Of a stretch of DNA of 64,000 nt, positions 45,013 through 53,360 are shown piece by piece (the stretch's first letter is position 1; every line of letters begins with the position of its first letter). The stretch covers positions 2,418,001 to 2,482,000 of the forward strand of contig OZ244982.1 in the NCBI GenBank assembly GCA_965223115.1, written 5' to 3'. The translations under genes were made by a program, and so were the position numbers. Origin of the DNA: CBDCUI01 sp965223115 (GTDB lineage: Bacteria; Pseudomonadota; Gammaproteobacteria; UBA4575). The notes below the pieces were generated by a model that did no database searches, was not told the DNA's origin, and was given only the letters and a program-made list of their open reading frames with translations.

Positions 45013-46692
45013 ATGCAGAATAAAACAAACAATAACTTTAAATCATTTCTTGCATCTGGTCAGCCATGGGTGTGGTTGAATGCAGGAGCTGTAGCGGTCA
45101 GCATAATTATGGTTGTTGGTTTATTGGCGTTAATCGGTGTACGTGGGCTAGGGCATTTTTGGCCTAAGAGCGTATATGAAATTGAGTATGATAATGGTAC
45201 TGACATAGTTTCAATTATTGGTGAACGTGTTGAAACAGAAGAGGTAGCCAGGCAACGTATTATTGAATCAGGCATAAAAGTAAATACTGATGCAGAATTC
45301 ATCGAGCGTAGTTTAATTAAAGTCGGTAATCGTGAAGTGCTAGGCGTAGATTTTATGCTTACTGTTGCTCCAAATGAATTAAAAGTGATTAAACCAAAAG
45401 ATGTATTAGTTTTAGAGCGTGCGCAATGGGGTAATTTTTATGGCTATTTAGAAGCTGTTAAAGATAAAGACACAAGTATAAATATTACAAATTCTGATGT
45501 ATGGGACGAATTAGAAATTCGTTTGGACCGGGTCTTGGAACTTAGAGAACGAATTGAACATATTGAAAAGAAAGATATTGGTTCTGTTAATTTTAAATTA
45601 GAAAAGCTACGTCTAAAAAAACGAGCCTTAGAATTAGATGGTGTTACGGAACCAAAATATTATGATCAAATTATAATTGAACAAAATAAATATACTGCTG
45701 AATATGAAGTATTGAAAAAAGAGTTGGATACTTTGTATAGAGAAATCTCGCGAGATAGTATTGTTGCGAAAGTCATGACAGGGGAAGAGGTTGAAATAAA
45801 ATTAGCAAATATCGTTAAAGCGTATCAACCTAATGCGATGAGTTTAAGCGAAAAGGTTATTTTCTATATAAAAACGTTTTGGGGTTTTATTTCTGACGAT
45901 CCTAGAGAGGCTAATACGGAAGGGGGGATTTTTCCAGCAATATTCGGCACAGTTGTTATGGTGTTGCTGATGTCAATTATTGTTACTCCGTTTGGAGTAA
46001 TAGCAGCAGTTTATCTAAGAGAATATGCACACCAAGGATTCATCACGCGTTTAGTAAGAATATCTGTAAATAATTTGGCGGGGGTGCCATCAATTGTATA
46101 TGGAGTATTTGGCCTTGGTTTTTTTGTTTATGTTATTGGTGGCAGCATTGATGAGCTTTTTTTTCGAGAAGCACTACCTGCACCTACATTTGGTTCTGGT
46201 GGCATACTGTGGGCATCTTTGACGCTGGCCTTATTGACAGTGCCAGTTGTAATTGTCGCAACAGAAGAAGGCTTGTCGCGAGTCCCGCGCTCGGTAAGAG
46301 AAGGGTCACTGGCATTAGGGGCGACAAAAGCAGAGACTCTATGGCGTACGGTTTTACCAATGACAAGCCCAGCTATGATGACGGGCTTAATTTTAGCCGT
46401 AGCTCGTGCAGCAGGAGAGGTAGCCCCGTTAATGCTTGTAGGCGCAGTGAAATTAGCACCTTCTTTGCCTTTAGATACAAATGCGCCATTCATACACCTT
46501 GAGCGAAAATTCATGCACTTAGGGTTTCATATTTATGATGTGGGTTTTCAAAGTCCTAACGTTGAAGCTGCGCGACCTTTAGTATATGCAACTGCCTTGA
46601 TATTAGTAGCAGTTATCGTAATTTTAAATCTTTCTGCTATATATATACGTAACCATTTGCGCGAGAAATATAGGAGCCTTGAGCAACATTAA
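45013..46692 (+). CDS. pstA: Phosphate ABC transporter permease PstA (extended form)
   Basis: The C-terminal half is a PstA permease with NNLAGVPSIVYGVFGLGFFV, SLALGATKAETLWRTVLP and ARAAGEVAPLMLVGA. The N-terminal 290 residues add a first membrane segment and a soluble region. The latter holds a long charged helical stretch (about residues 165-260, ELEIRLDRVLELRERIEHIE onward) that is likely to be a coiled coil. The total of 559 residues is nearly twice the usual size. The extension mirrors the enlarged PstC, so both permease partners carry extra domains. Confidence 0.92.
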   Translation: MQNKTNNNFKSFLASGQPWVWLNAGAVAVSIIMVVGLLALIGVRGLGHFWPKSVYEIEYDNGTDIVSIIGERVETEEVARQRIIESGIKVNTDAEFIERSLIKVGNREVLGVDFMLTVAPNELKVIKPKDVLVLERAQWGNFYGYLEAVKDKDTSINITNSDVWDELEIRLDRVLELRERIEHIEKKDIGSVNFKLEKLRLKKRALELDGVTEPKYYDQIIIEQNKYTAEYEVLKKELDTLYREISRDSIVAKVMTGEEVEIKLANIVKAYQPNAMSLSEKVIFYIKTFWGFISDDPREANTEGGIFPAIFGTVVMVLLMSIIVTPFGVIAAVYLREYAHQGFITRLVRISVNNLAGVPSIVYGVFGLGFFVYVIGGSIDELFFREALPAPTFGSGGILWASLTLALLTVPVVIVATEEGLSRVPRSVREGSLALGATKAETLWRTVLPMTSPAMMTGLILAVARAAGEVAPLMLVGAVKLAPSLPLDTNAPFIHLERKFMHLGFHIYDVGFQSPNVEAARPLVYATALILVAVIVILNLSAIYIRNHLREKYRSLEQH

Positions 46693-46752
46693 ACATATTT
46701 GCTTTATTGTAGTTTTTACTATTACATAAAGTCTATTGGGAGTTAAGGAAAA

Positions 46753-47577
46753 ATGACTATGGCAGCACCACAAATATCACAAGAAGTGCTTCTTAACAGA
46801 GCAAGCCCAAGGCTTGAAGATGAGCAAACCTGTTTTGAATGTAAAGATTTTGGTTTGTATTATGGTTCTTCACAGGCACTGAAAAATATTAATCTAATTA
46901 TTCCTGAAAAAAGAGTAACTGCATTTATTGGTCCAAGCGGTTGTGGTAAGTCGACTTTATTGCGATGCATGAATCGAATGAACGATTTAATCGATATCGT
47001 TCGTTTGGAAGGTTTAATGCTTCTGAATGGAAAAGATATTAATGCTAAATCTGTAAACGTTGCAGAATTACGACGTAAAGTGGGCATGGTGTTCCAAAAG
47101 CCAAATCCTTTTCCTAAGACAATTTATGAAAATGTTGCATATGGCTTGCGTTTGCAAGGAGTGAATAAAAAAAGAGTACTTGATGAACGCGTTGAGTGGG
47201 CACTAAAAGGTGCAGCGCTTTGGGATGAAGTAAAAGATCGCCTGCAAGACAATGCACTAGGGTTGTCCGGCGGTCAACAACAGCGTTTAGTGATTGCGCG
47301 TGCCATTGCAATTCAGCCAGAAGTAATTTTGTTAGATGAACCGGCTTCTGCTCTTGATCCTATTTCTACATTGAAGATTGAAGAGCTCATCATTCAACTA
47401 AAAAAAGACTATACAGTAGTGATCGTTACACACAATATGCAACAAGCGGCTCGTGTTTCTGATTACACAGCATTTTTATATTTAGGAGAGCTTATTGAGT
47501 TTGGTGCAACTGATCAGTTGTTTACTAATCCAAAAGAAAAGCAAACAGAAGATTATATTACTGGTCGATATGGTTAA
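46753..47577 (+). CDS. pstB: Phosphate ABC transporter ATPase PstB
   Basis: The ATPase has Walker A GPSGCGKST near residue 60, the Q loop VGMVFQKPNPFP, signature LSGGQQQR near 170, and Walker B VILLDEPASALDP. TFECKDFGLYYGSSQALKNI at the start is typical of PstB, as is the phrase FPKTIYENVAYG. It powers import through PstC-PstA and takes part in signalling with PhoU. An AAGGA precedes the ATG. Confidence 0.97.
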   Translation: MTMAAPQISQEVLLNRASPRLEDEQTCFECKDFGLYYGSSQALKNINLIIPEKRVTAFIGPSGCGKSTLLRCMNRMNDLIDIVRLEGLMLLNGKDINAKSVNVAELRRKVGMVFQKPNPFPKTIYENVAYGLRLQGVNKKRVLDERVEWALKGAALWDEVKDRLQDNALGLSGGQQQRLVIARAIAIQPEVILLDEPASALDPISTLKIEELIIQLKKDYTVVIVTHNMQQAARVSDYTAFLYLGELIEFGATDQLFTNPKEKQTEDYITGRYG

Positions 47578-47609
47578 TTGGCTAACTATATAAATTATTG
47601 AGGTACAAC

Positions 47610-48335
47610 ATGGTATTCCAAGATATTGGACAACATATTTCACATCAATTTGATGAAGACTTAGAATCTTTGCGTAGCAAAGTGCTTAACATGGGAGGTT
47701 TAGTTGAGAAGCAAGTGGATAATGCACTTGTTGCATTAATTCGTTCTGATAGTAGCCTTGCAGACGACGTTGCTACCAGTGATTATAAAATTAACTCAAT
47801 GGAAGTAGCGATTGATGAAGAATGCACTCAGGTAATTGCACGTCGCCAACCTGCAGCAAGTGATTTGCGATTGGTGGTAACCATGATAAAAACTATTACA
47901 GATCTAGAACGCATTGGTGATGAAGCTGAGAAAATAGGCCGCCATGCAGTTAAGTTAGCTACTGTTGAGCGTACACCGACTTATTTTTCTGAATTAAAAC
48001 ATATGGGAGAAAAAGTTCGTCAAATGTTGCACGATTGTTTGGATGCGTTTGCCCGAATGGACGTCGATAGCGCACTTAAAATTGCTCAGGGCGATCGAGA
48101 AATTAACGATGAGTATGATGCATTAACACGTCAGTTGATTACTCATATGATGGAGGATCCACGTGCAATAAAACGCTCGCTTAGAGTGATGTGGTGTGCG
48201 CGTTCACTAGAACGGATCGGGGATCATGCAAAAAATATTTGTGAATATGTTATATATACTGTTGCAGGAAAAGATATTCGTCATACGAGCTTTGGTCAAG
48301 TGAAAAGTGAACTTTCTGATATTGATAGTGAATAA
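47610..48335 (+). CDS. phoU: Phosphate signalling protein PhoU
   Basis: PhoU links the Pst transporter to PhoR and silences the Pho regulon when phosphate is plentiful. The protein of about 241 residues shows two copies of the PhoU helical repeat with metal-site motifs: ITDLERIGDEAEKIGRHAV in the first half and RSLERIGDHAKNICEYVIY in the second. I start at ATG 47610 because GAGG lies 7 bases upstream; a TTG at 47598 overlaps that site. It ends the pstS-pstCAB-phoU group. Confidence 0.96.
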   Translation: MVFQDIGQHISHQFDEDLESLRSKVLNMGGLVEKQVDNALVALIRSDSSLADDVATSDYKINSMEVAIDEECTQVIARRQPAASDLRLVVTMIKTITDLERIGDEAEKIGRHAVKLATVERTPTYFSELKHMGEKVRQMLHDCLDAFARMDVDSALKIAQGDREINDEYDALTRQLITHMMEDPRAIKRSLRVMWCARSLERIGDHAKNICEYVIYTVAGKDIRHTSFGQVKSELSDIDSE

Positions 48336-48684
48336 ATAAAAATCCAAATAAAAGACCCTATATAAATCAAGATGTTGTTTGTTGTTAGTAGCTAAAATTC
48401 AAAATATTTTACAATTCCAAACCTGTAGCTAGTTGTTATAATATTGTATTGCTTTTTTATGATTGTAAGTAGCAGAAGGCTTGGTATTGAGAAAAACAAT
48501 AATTAAAAATAGAAACTGGTTTATTCTGAAAATCTTATATTATAAAAATAATAATTTGGATATAGATAATATATAAACAAAAAACAGTTGCTGATTAATT
48601 GAGCAGTTAAAATTGATTGCTCTAAATAAAAGGTAACATCCTAACAATAATATTAATTTATTAATTCATGGGAGTGAGTTCGAA
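48336..48684. other. Gene-free A/T-rich spacer after phoU
   Basis: About 350 very A/T-rich bases without a frame, clear hairpin or T run. Near the right edge a GGGAGTGA sits just before the start of the lipoprotein gene. A TATAAT-like box occurs near 48436, but no matching -35 is seen. Confidence 0.4.
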
Positions 48685-49068
48685 ATGCATAAACTATTAA
48701 TACTCTTATTCGTTTCAGCATTGACGTTTGGTTGTAGTGAAGAAGATAAAGGCATGATGGAAAAAGCTGGTGAAATGGCAGATGATGCGATGGAATCTGC
48801 TGGTGAAATGGCAGAAGATGCAGCTGAAGCTACTAAAGAAATGGCCGGTGATGCAGTGGATGTTGCAAAGGAAATGATGGATAGTGATGATGAAATGAAA
48901 GGTCCTGAAGTTGAGGCATTACCAGATTGGGATTCATTGCCGCCTATTGAAGAAGAAAAAACTGTTGGAGAAAAAGCCGAAGAAGTTATGGATGATGCGG
49001 TAGAGACAGTTAAAGAAGTTGTAGAAGAGGGTGTAGAGAAAGCTGAGGAGATGATGAAAAAAGAATAA
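48685..49068 (+). CDS. Small acidic lipoprotein with heptad-like repeats
   Basis: The 127-residue product has a lipoprotein signal (LLILLFVSALTFGC, lipobox cysteine at 17). The mature chain is almost entirely charged amphipathic repeats such as EKAGEMADDAMESAGEMAED and EKAEEVMDDAVETVKEVVEE. It is rich in Glu, Asp, Ala and Met, with a break at PDWDSLPP. It should form a long helix or coiled coil anchored in the envelope, in the style of Lpp or late-embryogenesis-like proteins. The function is unknown; the following small membrane gene suggests a stress-related envelope role. Confidence 0.65.
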   Translation: MHKLLILLFVSALTFGCSEEDKGMMEKAGEMADDAMESAGEMAEDAAEATKEMAGDAVDVAKEMMDSDDEMKGPEVEALPDWDSLPPIEEEKTVGEKAEEVMDDAVETVKEVVEEGVEKAEEMMKKE

Positions 49069-49125
49069 TTAATATTCTTTTTGTAATTTTTTGTACTTAA
49101 AAATAATAATATTTAAGGAGTAAAC

Positions 49126-49374
49126 ATGGGTGTTATAACTTGGATTATACTTGGGGGTATTGTCGGTGCAATTGCTAAACTAATTATGCCGGGTAAGGAT
49201 CCAGGCGGAATCATTGTAACCATATTGCTAGGTATAGCAGGAGCTTTTGTAGGCGGGTATATAAGTACCTTGTTAGGTTTTGGTTCAGTAACTGGGTTCA
49301 ATATTGTGAGTCTAGTGATTGCTGTAATTGGCGCTTTGATATTGCTAATACTTTATCGAATAATTAAAAAGTAA
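49126..49374 (+). CDS. GlsB/YeaQ/YmgE-family small membrane protein
   Basis: The 82-residue protein has the family pattern ITWIILGGIVGAIAKLIMPG followed by DPGGIIVTILLGIAGAFVGG and a third helix ending LILYRIIKK. These transglycosylase-associated proteins are three-helix, glycine-rich membrane proteins linked to stress responses; the name does not imply enzymatic activity. AAGGAG lies 6 bases before the ATG. It follows the acidic lipoprotein and is closed by a hairpin terminator. Confidence 0.9.
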   Translation: MGVITWIILGGIVGAIAKLIMPGKDPGGIIVTILLGIAGAFVGGYISTLLGFGSVTGFNIVSLVIAVIGALILLILYRIIKK

Positions 49375-49397
49375 AGCTTTAAGTCCACAGTGTTATA

Positions 49398-49431
49398 AAA
49401 GATGTTCAGAATAATTTTTCTGAGCGTCTTT
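49398..49431 (+). terminator. Hairpin terminator after the GlsB-family gene
   Basis: A 14-base stem (AAAGATGTTCAGAA with TTCTGAGCGTCTTT, including G-T pairs) around a 6-base loop ends in a short T run. It lies 24 bases after the stop codon. Confidence 0.75.
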
Positions 49432-49577
49432 TGTGTGTGTATGTTTTTTCTATACAAAAGCTTATATAATTGATTTGTTGTTCAAGTCATTTATTATAAT
49501 CATTATTAAATGTAACAAAGATCTTGCAAGCAGTTTATAGCTCGTATCTAAGATTACTTAAAGAAATATAAATTTAT

Positions 49578-50783
49578 CTACTTGCTTTCAGGTAGGATAT
49601 TTAGGTTTTCTATATACTGCATAGAAACACCTATTTTATCTGCTGCCATATTACGAATTGCCACGATGTCATAGCCTGGGTATTGCGCACAAAATTCATT
49701 TACTGCTAGTTGGCACTGTTCTGGTATAGATAGCTCTGTTGAATTTTTTTGGTGTGAGCTGGATGCAAGCTTCATGATAATGGTATTGCTTCCAGGCGCG
49801 TGAGTATCATGTTCACGCTTTTTTAATACTTTGCGTACGGTTACACCTGAATCATTTGTGTTACCACTGAGTTGCGGATGATCTTGAAATTGCAGTTTAT
49901 CACTGCTGTCGAGTATGCCTGGCCTTACCACAATTGATGATTTATTAGGATTGTCTAAAAGGCTGTCATTCAAGTCACTGTTTGTTGGTAAAGAAGTTTG
50001 AGAATCGTCAACATTATTTGACTTTTTAGTAGCAATTTTGGGTTTCAACTTATGAGGGAATTTATTACGCATTCTTGATAGAACGCCATGGTTCCTCTTC
50101 TTTTTTTGTTTTTTAGTGGGCTTTGATTTTTTAGCTGATTTTAAGTTGTTATTATCTTTTGTATGTTTAGTTTTATCCCATAAATCGTTTTTCTGTTTTA
50201 TCGCTGCATCATCTTTTACAGTTACATGGCTACTCTTTTTGAGCACTGGAATCTTCTCTATTGTAGAGGAAGTTTGTTTCTGTATGAGTGAGTCTTTGTT
50301 TTGCTGTTCGCCTTTTTTAATAAGATCAGTTAATATTTTTTTCCTTTTTAAGTCATGCTCTTGTTCGGCTTTGCTTTTTTGTTTAGGTTTCGCTGTTGCC
50401 ACATTAGCTTTTTGTGCTGTGGTTGGTTGCATTTCAAGCTTAGCTTGCCATATATGATTTAACATATGGATGGCCATTAAACCTGCTGTAGAGGCTTGAT
50501 ATTTATGTATTGCGTTACGTGTGGCTTGTTCAAATATTAAGGCAGATAATAAATGCTTACGACGAGCTTTTATTTTGGTTGATCTTAACTCTTCTTTTAA
50601 AGAGGTTAAATTAATATCAGACTCCACAATGGGTAATTCTGCTTTAATCCATTCTTGTGCATTATTTAATGTAATCTCACTTTCACGTTGAAAGTCATTA
50701 ATGAAGCGCTGAAATTTGGCGACGCGTTTACTTGAATCAATTGCTTCTAGAGAAGCGCTAAACAAATCGTTATTAGAATCCAT
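49578..50783 (-). CDS. Unknown protein, longer member of a paralogous pair
   Basis: The 401-residue product has no signal peptide or membrane segment. The N-terminal 115 residues are helical and contain AIHKYQAST. The middle (about 120-290) is low-complexity, very rich in Lys, Ser and Asn, with a strongly basic stretch KPTKKQKKKRNHG. The last 45 residues form a small domain (CQLAVNEFCAQYPGYDIVAI, then RNMAADKIGVSMQYIENLNI). Both ends match the shorter gene upstream (IHKY-AS and QxxxNE...YP...A.R), so the two genes arose by duplication. The basic core could bind nucleic acid or polyphosphate, but this is a guess. No family is recognised. Confidence 0.65.
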   Translation of the reverse strand: MDSNNDLFSASLEAIDSSKRVAKFQRFINDFQRESEITLNNAQEWIKAELPIVESDINLTSLKEELRSTKIKARRKHLLSALIFEQATRNAIHKYQASTAGLMAIHMLNHIWQAKLEMQPTTAQKANVATAKPKQKSKAEQEHDLKRKKILTDLIKKGEQQNKDSLIQKQTSSTIEKIPVLKKSSHVTVKDDAAIKQKNDLWDKTKHTKDNNNLKSAKKSKPTKKQKKKRNHGVLSRMRNKFPHKLKPKIATKKSNNVDDSQTSLPTNSDLNDSLLDNPNKSSIVVRPGILDSSDKLQFQDHPQLSGNTNDSGVTVRKVLKKREHDTHAPGSNTIIMKLASSSHQKNSTELSIPEQCQLAVNEFCAQYPGYDIVAIRNMAADKIGVSMQYIENLNILPESK

Positions 50784-50801
50784 ATTTGTAATTTCTATAT
50801 A

Positions 50802-51392
50802 TTATTGTGGTGTTATTTCTAAATCATCAAGTTGTTGTTTAGTAACATTTAATCTTGTAGAAGCAAGAAGGCGTAAAGCATTGATGTTGCAATGTGGATA
50901 TTTTTTACTTAGTTCATTAATGGTTTTTTGATAATGCTTTATATTTTCTTCATCGTCGTGGTAAGCAGCTAATAAGTTGTCTTCACTATCGCGATTGTCA
51001 TCACCTTCAAGATTTTCTTGTTCTGGTTGCTGGTGTATAGCAATTGCATGATTCCATAATGCATCGAAAAGCTTCATGCTTGTTATAGCTGTGGTGTTTG
51101 AATCTTTGTTTTGAATAGAGGTTTGCATAGATTCTAGTTCAATTAAAACGTTTAATGCACACCCTTCATCACTTGACGCATCATATTTGTGAATAATTGA
51201 TTTAGCTTCTTGAGCTGTGGAAGGTAATTTAGCGTCTTCTAAAACAGTCCTTGCCCAGGTGTATATTTTTTCTTTTATTTGTTCTAGTTTTTGCTGGTGC
51301 TTTTCTTCTATTGAGTTGTTTAATAATTCAACTTGACAAGCGTCAATATCTGGTAACCATTGTTTGACTTCATTAACTATGTTTTTTTGCAT
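50802..51392 (-). CDS. Unknown protein, shorter member of a paralogous pair
   Basis: The 196-residue acidic protein has an N-terminal helical region (VKQWLPDIDACQVELLNNSI), a middle block IIHKYDASSDEGCALNVLIE and an acidic linker (QPEQENLEGDDNRDSEDNLL). Its C-terminal 45 residues read YQKTINELSKKYPHCNINAL and end LNVTKQQLDDLEITPQ. It shares both ends with the next gene, which starts 18 bases downstream. The acidic linker replaces that gene's basic one, so the two products may interact (inference). Unrecognised. Confidence 0.65.
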   Translation of the reverse strand: MQKNIVNEVKQWLPDIDACQVELLNNSIEEKHQQKLEQIKEKIYTWARTVLEDAKLPSTAQEAKSIIHKYDASSDEGCALNVLIELESMQTSIQNKDSNTTAITSMKLFDALWNHAIAIHQQPEQENLEGDDNRDSEDNLLAAYHDDEENIKHYQKTINELSKKYPHCNINALRLLASTRLNVTKQQLDDLEITPQ

Positions 51393-51704
51393 GTAATTAT
51401 TACTTTTATTTGTATAACAATTTAGCCTATAGCCTTTAAAAATTTTATTTAAACTATTGACGACAAAGTTAGATTATTTATAACTTGATAATTTTGACGA
51501 TATTTGTAAGCGCATAAAATAGAGAAAATGTAATACTTGATATATGGTTTAGTTGTACCGATGTATGGATTAATTTAGGGCTCAAATATTGTAATTAACT
51601 GCTGGATAATATCGCAGAACCACGATCACAAGTTATGGTCGAAATACAAGTAAGATTAAACATTAGTTTATATGTGATTAAGACGAATGACTGAGGAGGC
51701 AATA
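51393..51704. promoter_or_regulatory. Divergent promoter region
   Basis: This gene-free spacer lies between the unknown pair (minus) and the OmpA lipoprotein gene (plus). A fair plus-strand promoter is TTGACG (51457-51462), a 16-base spacer and TATAAC (51479-51484). A GAGGAGG ribosome site lies at 51693-51699. I find no other element. Confidence 0.4.
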
Positions 51705-52382
51705 ATGAGGATTTTGCAACAATCACTAACCGTAGGAATATTAATACTACTCTCATTATTAATAGGCTGTACTACGATTAATCCGTATACCGGTGAAAAG
51801 CAAGTTAGTAAAGCTGCTATTGGTGCAGGAGCTGGAGCTGCAGCAGGTGCTGTGGTAGGACTAATTAGTGGGGATGATAGTCGCGAACGTCGTAAGCACG
51901 CATTGATTGGGGCTGGTGTAGGTGCTTTGGCTGGAGGGTCTGTCGGCTATTACATGGATGTGCAGGAGGCAAAATTACGTCAAAAATTAGCGGGAACAGG
52001 GGTAAGTGTTACACGCGATGGCGATAATATTATTCTCAATATGCCTGGTAATATAACTTTTGCTGTAGACAGTGCAGATATTAATGGTAAATTTTTTGCT
52101 GTACTAGATTCTGTAGCAATTGTTATCGATGAGTTTGATAAAACACTTGTTGAAGTTATGGGGCACACAGACAGCACAGGTACCGAAGAATATAATCAAG
52201 CCCTTTCTGAGCGTCGTGCAGATGCCGTGGCTAAATATTTTCAAAGCCGTGACATACAACCATTGCGTCTTGCTACGTATGGTTATGGAGAAAACTATCC
52301 AGTTGCAAGTAATGATGATACCTCAGGACGTAGCTTAAACAGGCGTGTAGAGATTGCATTAGTACCACTTACTAAGAGTTGA
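51705..52382 (+). CDS. OmpA-family lipoprotein with glycine zipper
   Basis: From ATG 51705, 5 bases after GAGGAGG, the protein is 225 residues. It has a lipobox LLIGC (Cys22), a glycine-zipper segment AAIGAGAGAAAGAVVGLISG and a second IGAGVGALAGGSVGYYMD. A C-terminal OmpA-like domain has GHTDSTGTEEYNQALSERRA and SLNRRVEIALVP. The domain binds peptidoglycan, so this lipoprotein probably tethers the outer membrane to the wall, like YiaD/YfiB proteins. An in-frame ATG at 51687 overlaps the ribosome binding site and is not used. Confidence 0.9.
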   Translation: MRILQQSLTVGILILLSLLIGCTTINPYTGEKQVSKAAIGAGAGAAAGAVVGLISGDDSRERRKHALIGAGVGALAGGSVGYYMDVQEAKLRQKLAGTGVSVTRDGDNIILNMPGNITFAVDSADINGKFFAVLDSVAIVIDEFDKTLVEVMGHTDSTGTEEYNQALSERRADAVAKYFQSRDIQPLRLATYGYGENYPVASNDDTSGRSLNRRVEIALVPLTKS

Positions 52383-52437
52383 ATCTTTTATGTAATTAAT
52401 AACTTTTGAATACTTAGTATTAAAGCAAGATGATCGT

Positions 52438-52466
52438 AAAAGGCCCTGTAACGCAGGGCCTTTTTT
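52438..52466 (+). terminator. Intrinsic terminator after the OmpA lipoprotein gene
   Basis: A perfect 11-base stem AAAAGGCCCTG/CAGGGCCTTTT with a 5-base loop, followed by T residues. Confidence 0.93.
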
Positions 52467-52568
52467 ATTCTTCTAATCAAGTTTAATCCTGGATATTATT
52501 CTTTCGTAGATAAGTTTAATGTGTAACGGTAAAACATTTGTTTTTAATGCATCAAGATATTGTATGTT

Positions 52569-52622
52569 ATGAGTAAAGGACAGCTATTTATAATTTCAGC
52601 ACCAAGAGATTGCAAATTATGA
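52569..52622 (+). CDS. Possible 17-residue leader peptide 1 (copy of Gmk N-terminus)
   Basis: The frame reads MSKGQLFIISAPRDCKL and stops at TGA 52620-52622, which overlaps the ATG of the next copy (ATGA). The first 12 residues equal those of Gmk; the tail RDCKL is new. Whether it is translated is unknown. Confidence 0.45.
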   Translation: MSKGQLFIISAPRDCKL

Positions 52623-52672
52623 GTAAAGGGCAACTATTTATAATTTCAGCACCAAGAGATTGCAAATTATGA
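52619..52672 (+). CDS. Possible 17-residue leader peptide 2 (copy of Gmk N-terminus)
   Basis: The same 17 residues as leader 1, although two codons differ (GGG for GGA, CAA for CAG), both silent. Its TGA at 52670-52672 overlaps the gmk ATG at 52669, so translation of gmk could be coupled to it. The AAGAGA in the unit lies 11-16 bases before each following ATG. Confidence 0.45.
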   Translation: MSKGQLFIISAPRDCKL

Positions 52673-53289
52673 GTAAAGGACAGCTATTTATAATTTCAGC
52701 ACCATCCGGAGCAGGTAAGACTAGCTTGGTAAAAGCGCTTGTCAAAAAATTACCAGATGTGAAAGTGTCTATATCACATACTACACGCCAGATTCGTCCT
52801 GGTGAAGTTGAGGGTAAAGATTACTTTTTTGTAAATATTGATGAGTTTATGCATATGATTGAGAAAGGAGAATTTTTAGAGTATGCGAAAGTATTTGATA
52901 ATTTCTATGGAACCTCTGAATCATCCGTTCGATCTCAATTAGATCAAGGTTTAAAAGTCATCTTAGAGATAGATTGGCAGGGAGCGAAACAGGTTCGTGA
53001 CAGAATACAAGAGACAAGATCTATATTTATCTTACCACCTTCAAAGGCAGAACTTGAAAATCGTCTACAGACTAGAGGGCAGGATAATGACGAAATAATC
53101 GCTCGCAGAATGCGGGATGCTAGAAATGAAATTAGTCATTTCGGTGAGTTTGAATTCGTTATCCTGAATGATGATTTTGACAGTGCATTGCAGGAACTAG
53201 AAACATTATTTTCAGCCCCTGAAAGATACCAGTCACTTAATAAGGAAAAACTACAAAATTTAATCAGAGATTTATTATCGGATAGCTAG
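52669..53289 (+). CDS. gmk: Guanylate kinase
   Basis: Gmk converts GMP to GDP with ATP. The 206-residue protein has the P-loop SAPSGAGKTSLV at residues 10-21, SHTTRQIRPGEVEGKDYFFV, ILEIDWQGAKQVR and FVILNDDF, all typical of the family. I use ATG 52669; an upstream TTG (52660) in the same frame lies inside the repeat and is an artefact of it. Gmk starts the gmk-rpoZ-spoT group, which joins GTP supply with (p)ppGpp control. Its 5' region is unusual because of the repeated start. Confidence 0.96.
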   Translation: MSKGQLFIISAPSGAGKTSLVKALVKKLPDVKVSISHTTRQIRPGEVEGKDYFFVNIDEFMHMIEKGEFLEYAKVFDNFYGTSESSVRSQLDQGLKVILEIDWQGAKQVRDRIQETRSIFILPPSKAELENRLQTRGQDNDEIIARRMRDARNEISHFGEFEFVILNDDFDSALQELETLFSAPERYQSLNKEKLQNLIRDLLSDS

Positions 53290-53360
53290 AAGGATGTGAG
53301 TAAATTCGTTACACTTACTCGGCTAAGCATCCATTAACTTATATATTGTAGGAGTAAGGC

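Larger units (their letters stand above)
52569..52704 (+). repeat. 50-base tandem repeat of the gmk start region
   Basis: Two full 50-base units (52569-52618 and 52619-52668) are followed by a partial third (52669-52704) that is the real 5' end of gmk. Each unit begins with the gmk ATG and covers its first 12 codons. Units 1 and 2 then carry a 14-base tail that is absent from the gene. Unit 2 differs from unit 1 at two bases. Before unit 1 the bases ATCAAGATATTG resemble the unit tail ACCAAGAGATTG, which may be where the duplication began. Confidence 0.95.

Noticed and set aside
52569..52704. CRISPR-like repeat or satellite
   Set aside because: The units are contiguous without spacers and match the gmk coding sequence.
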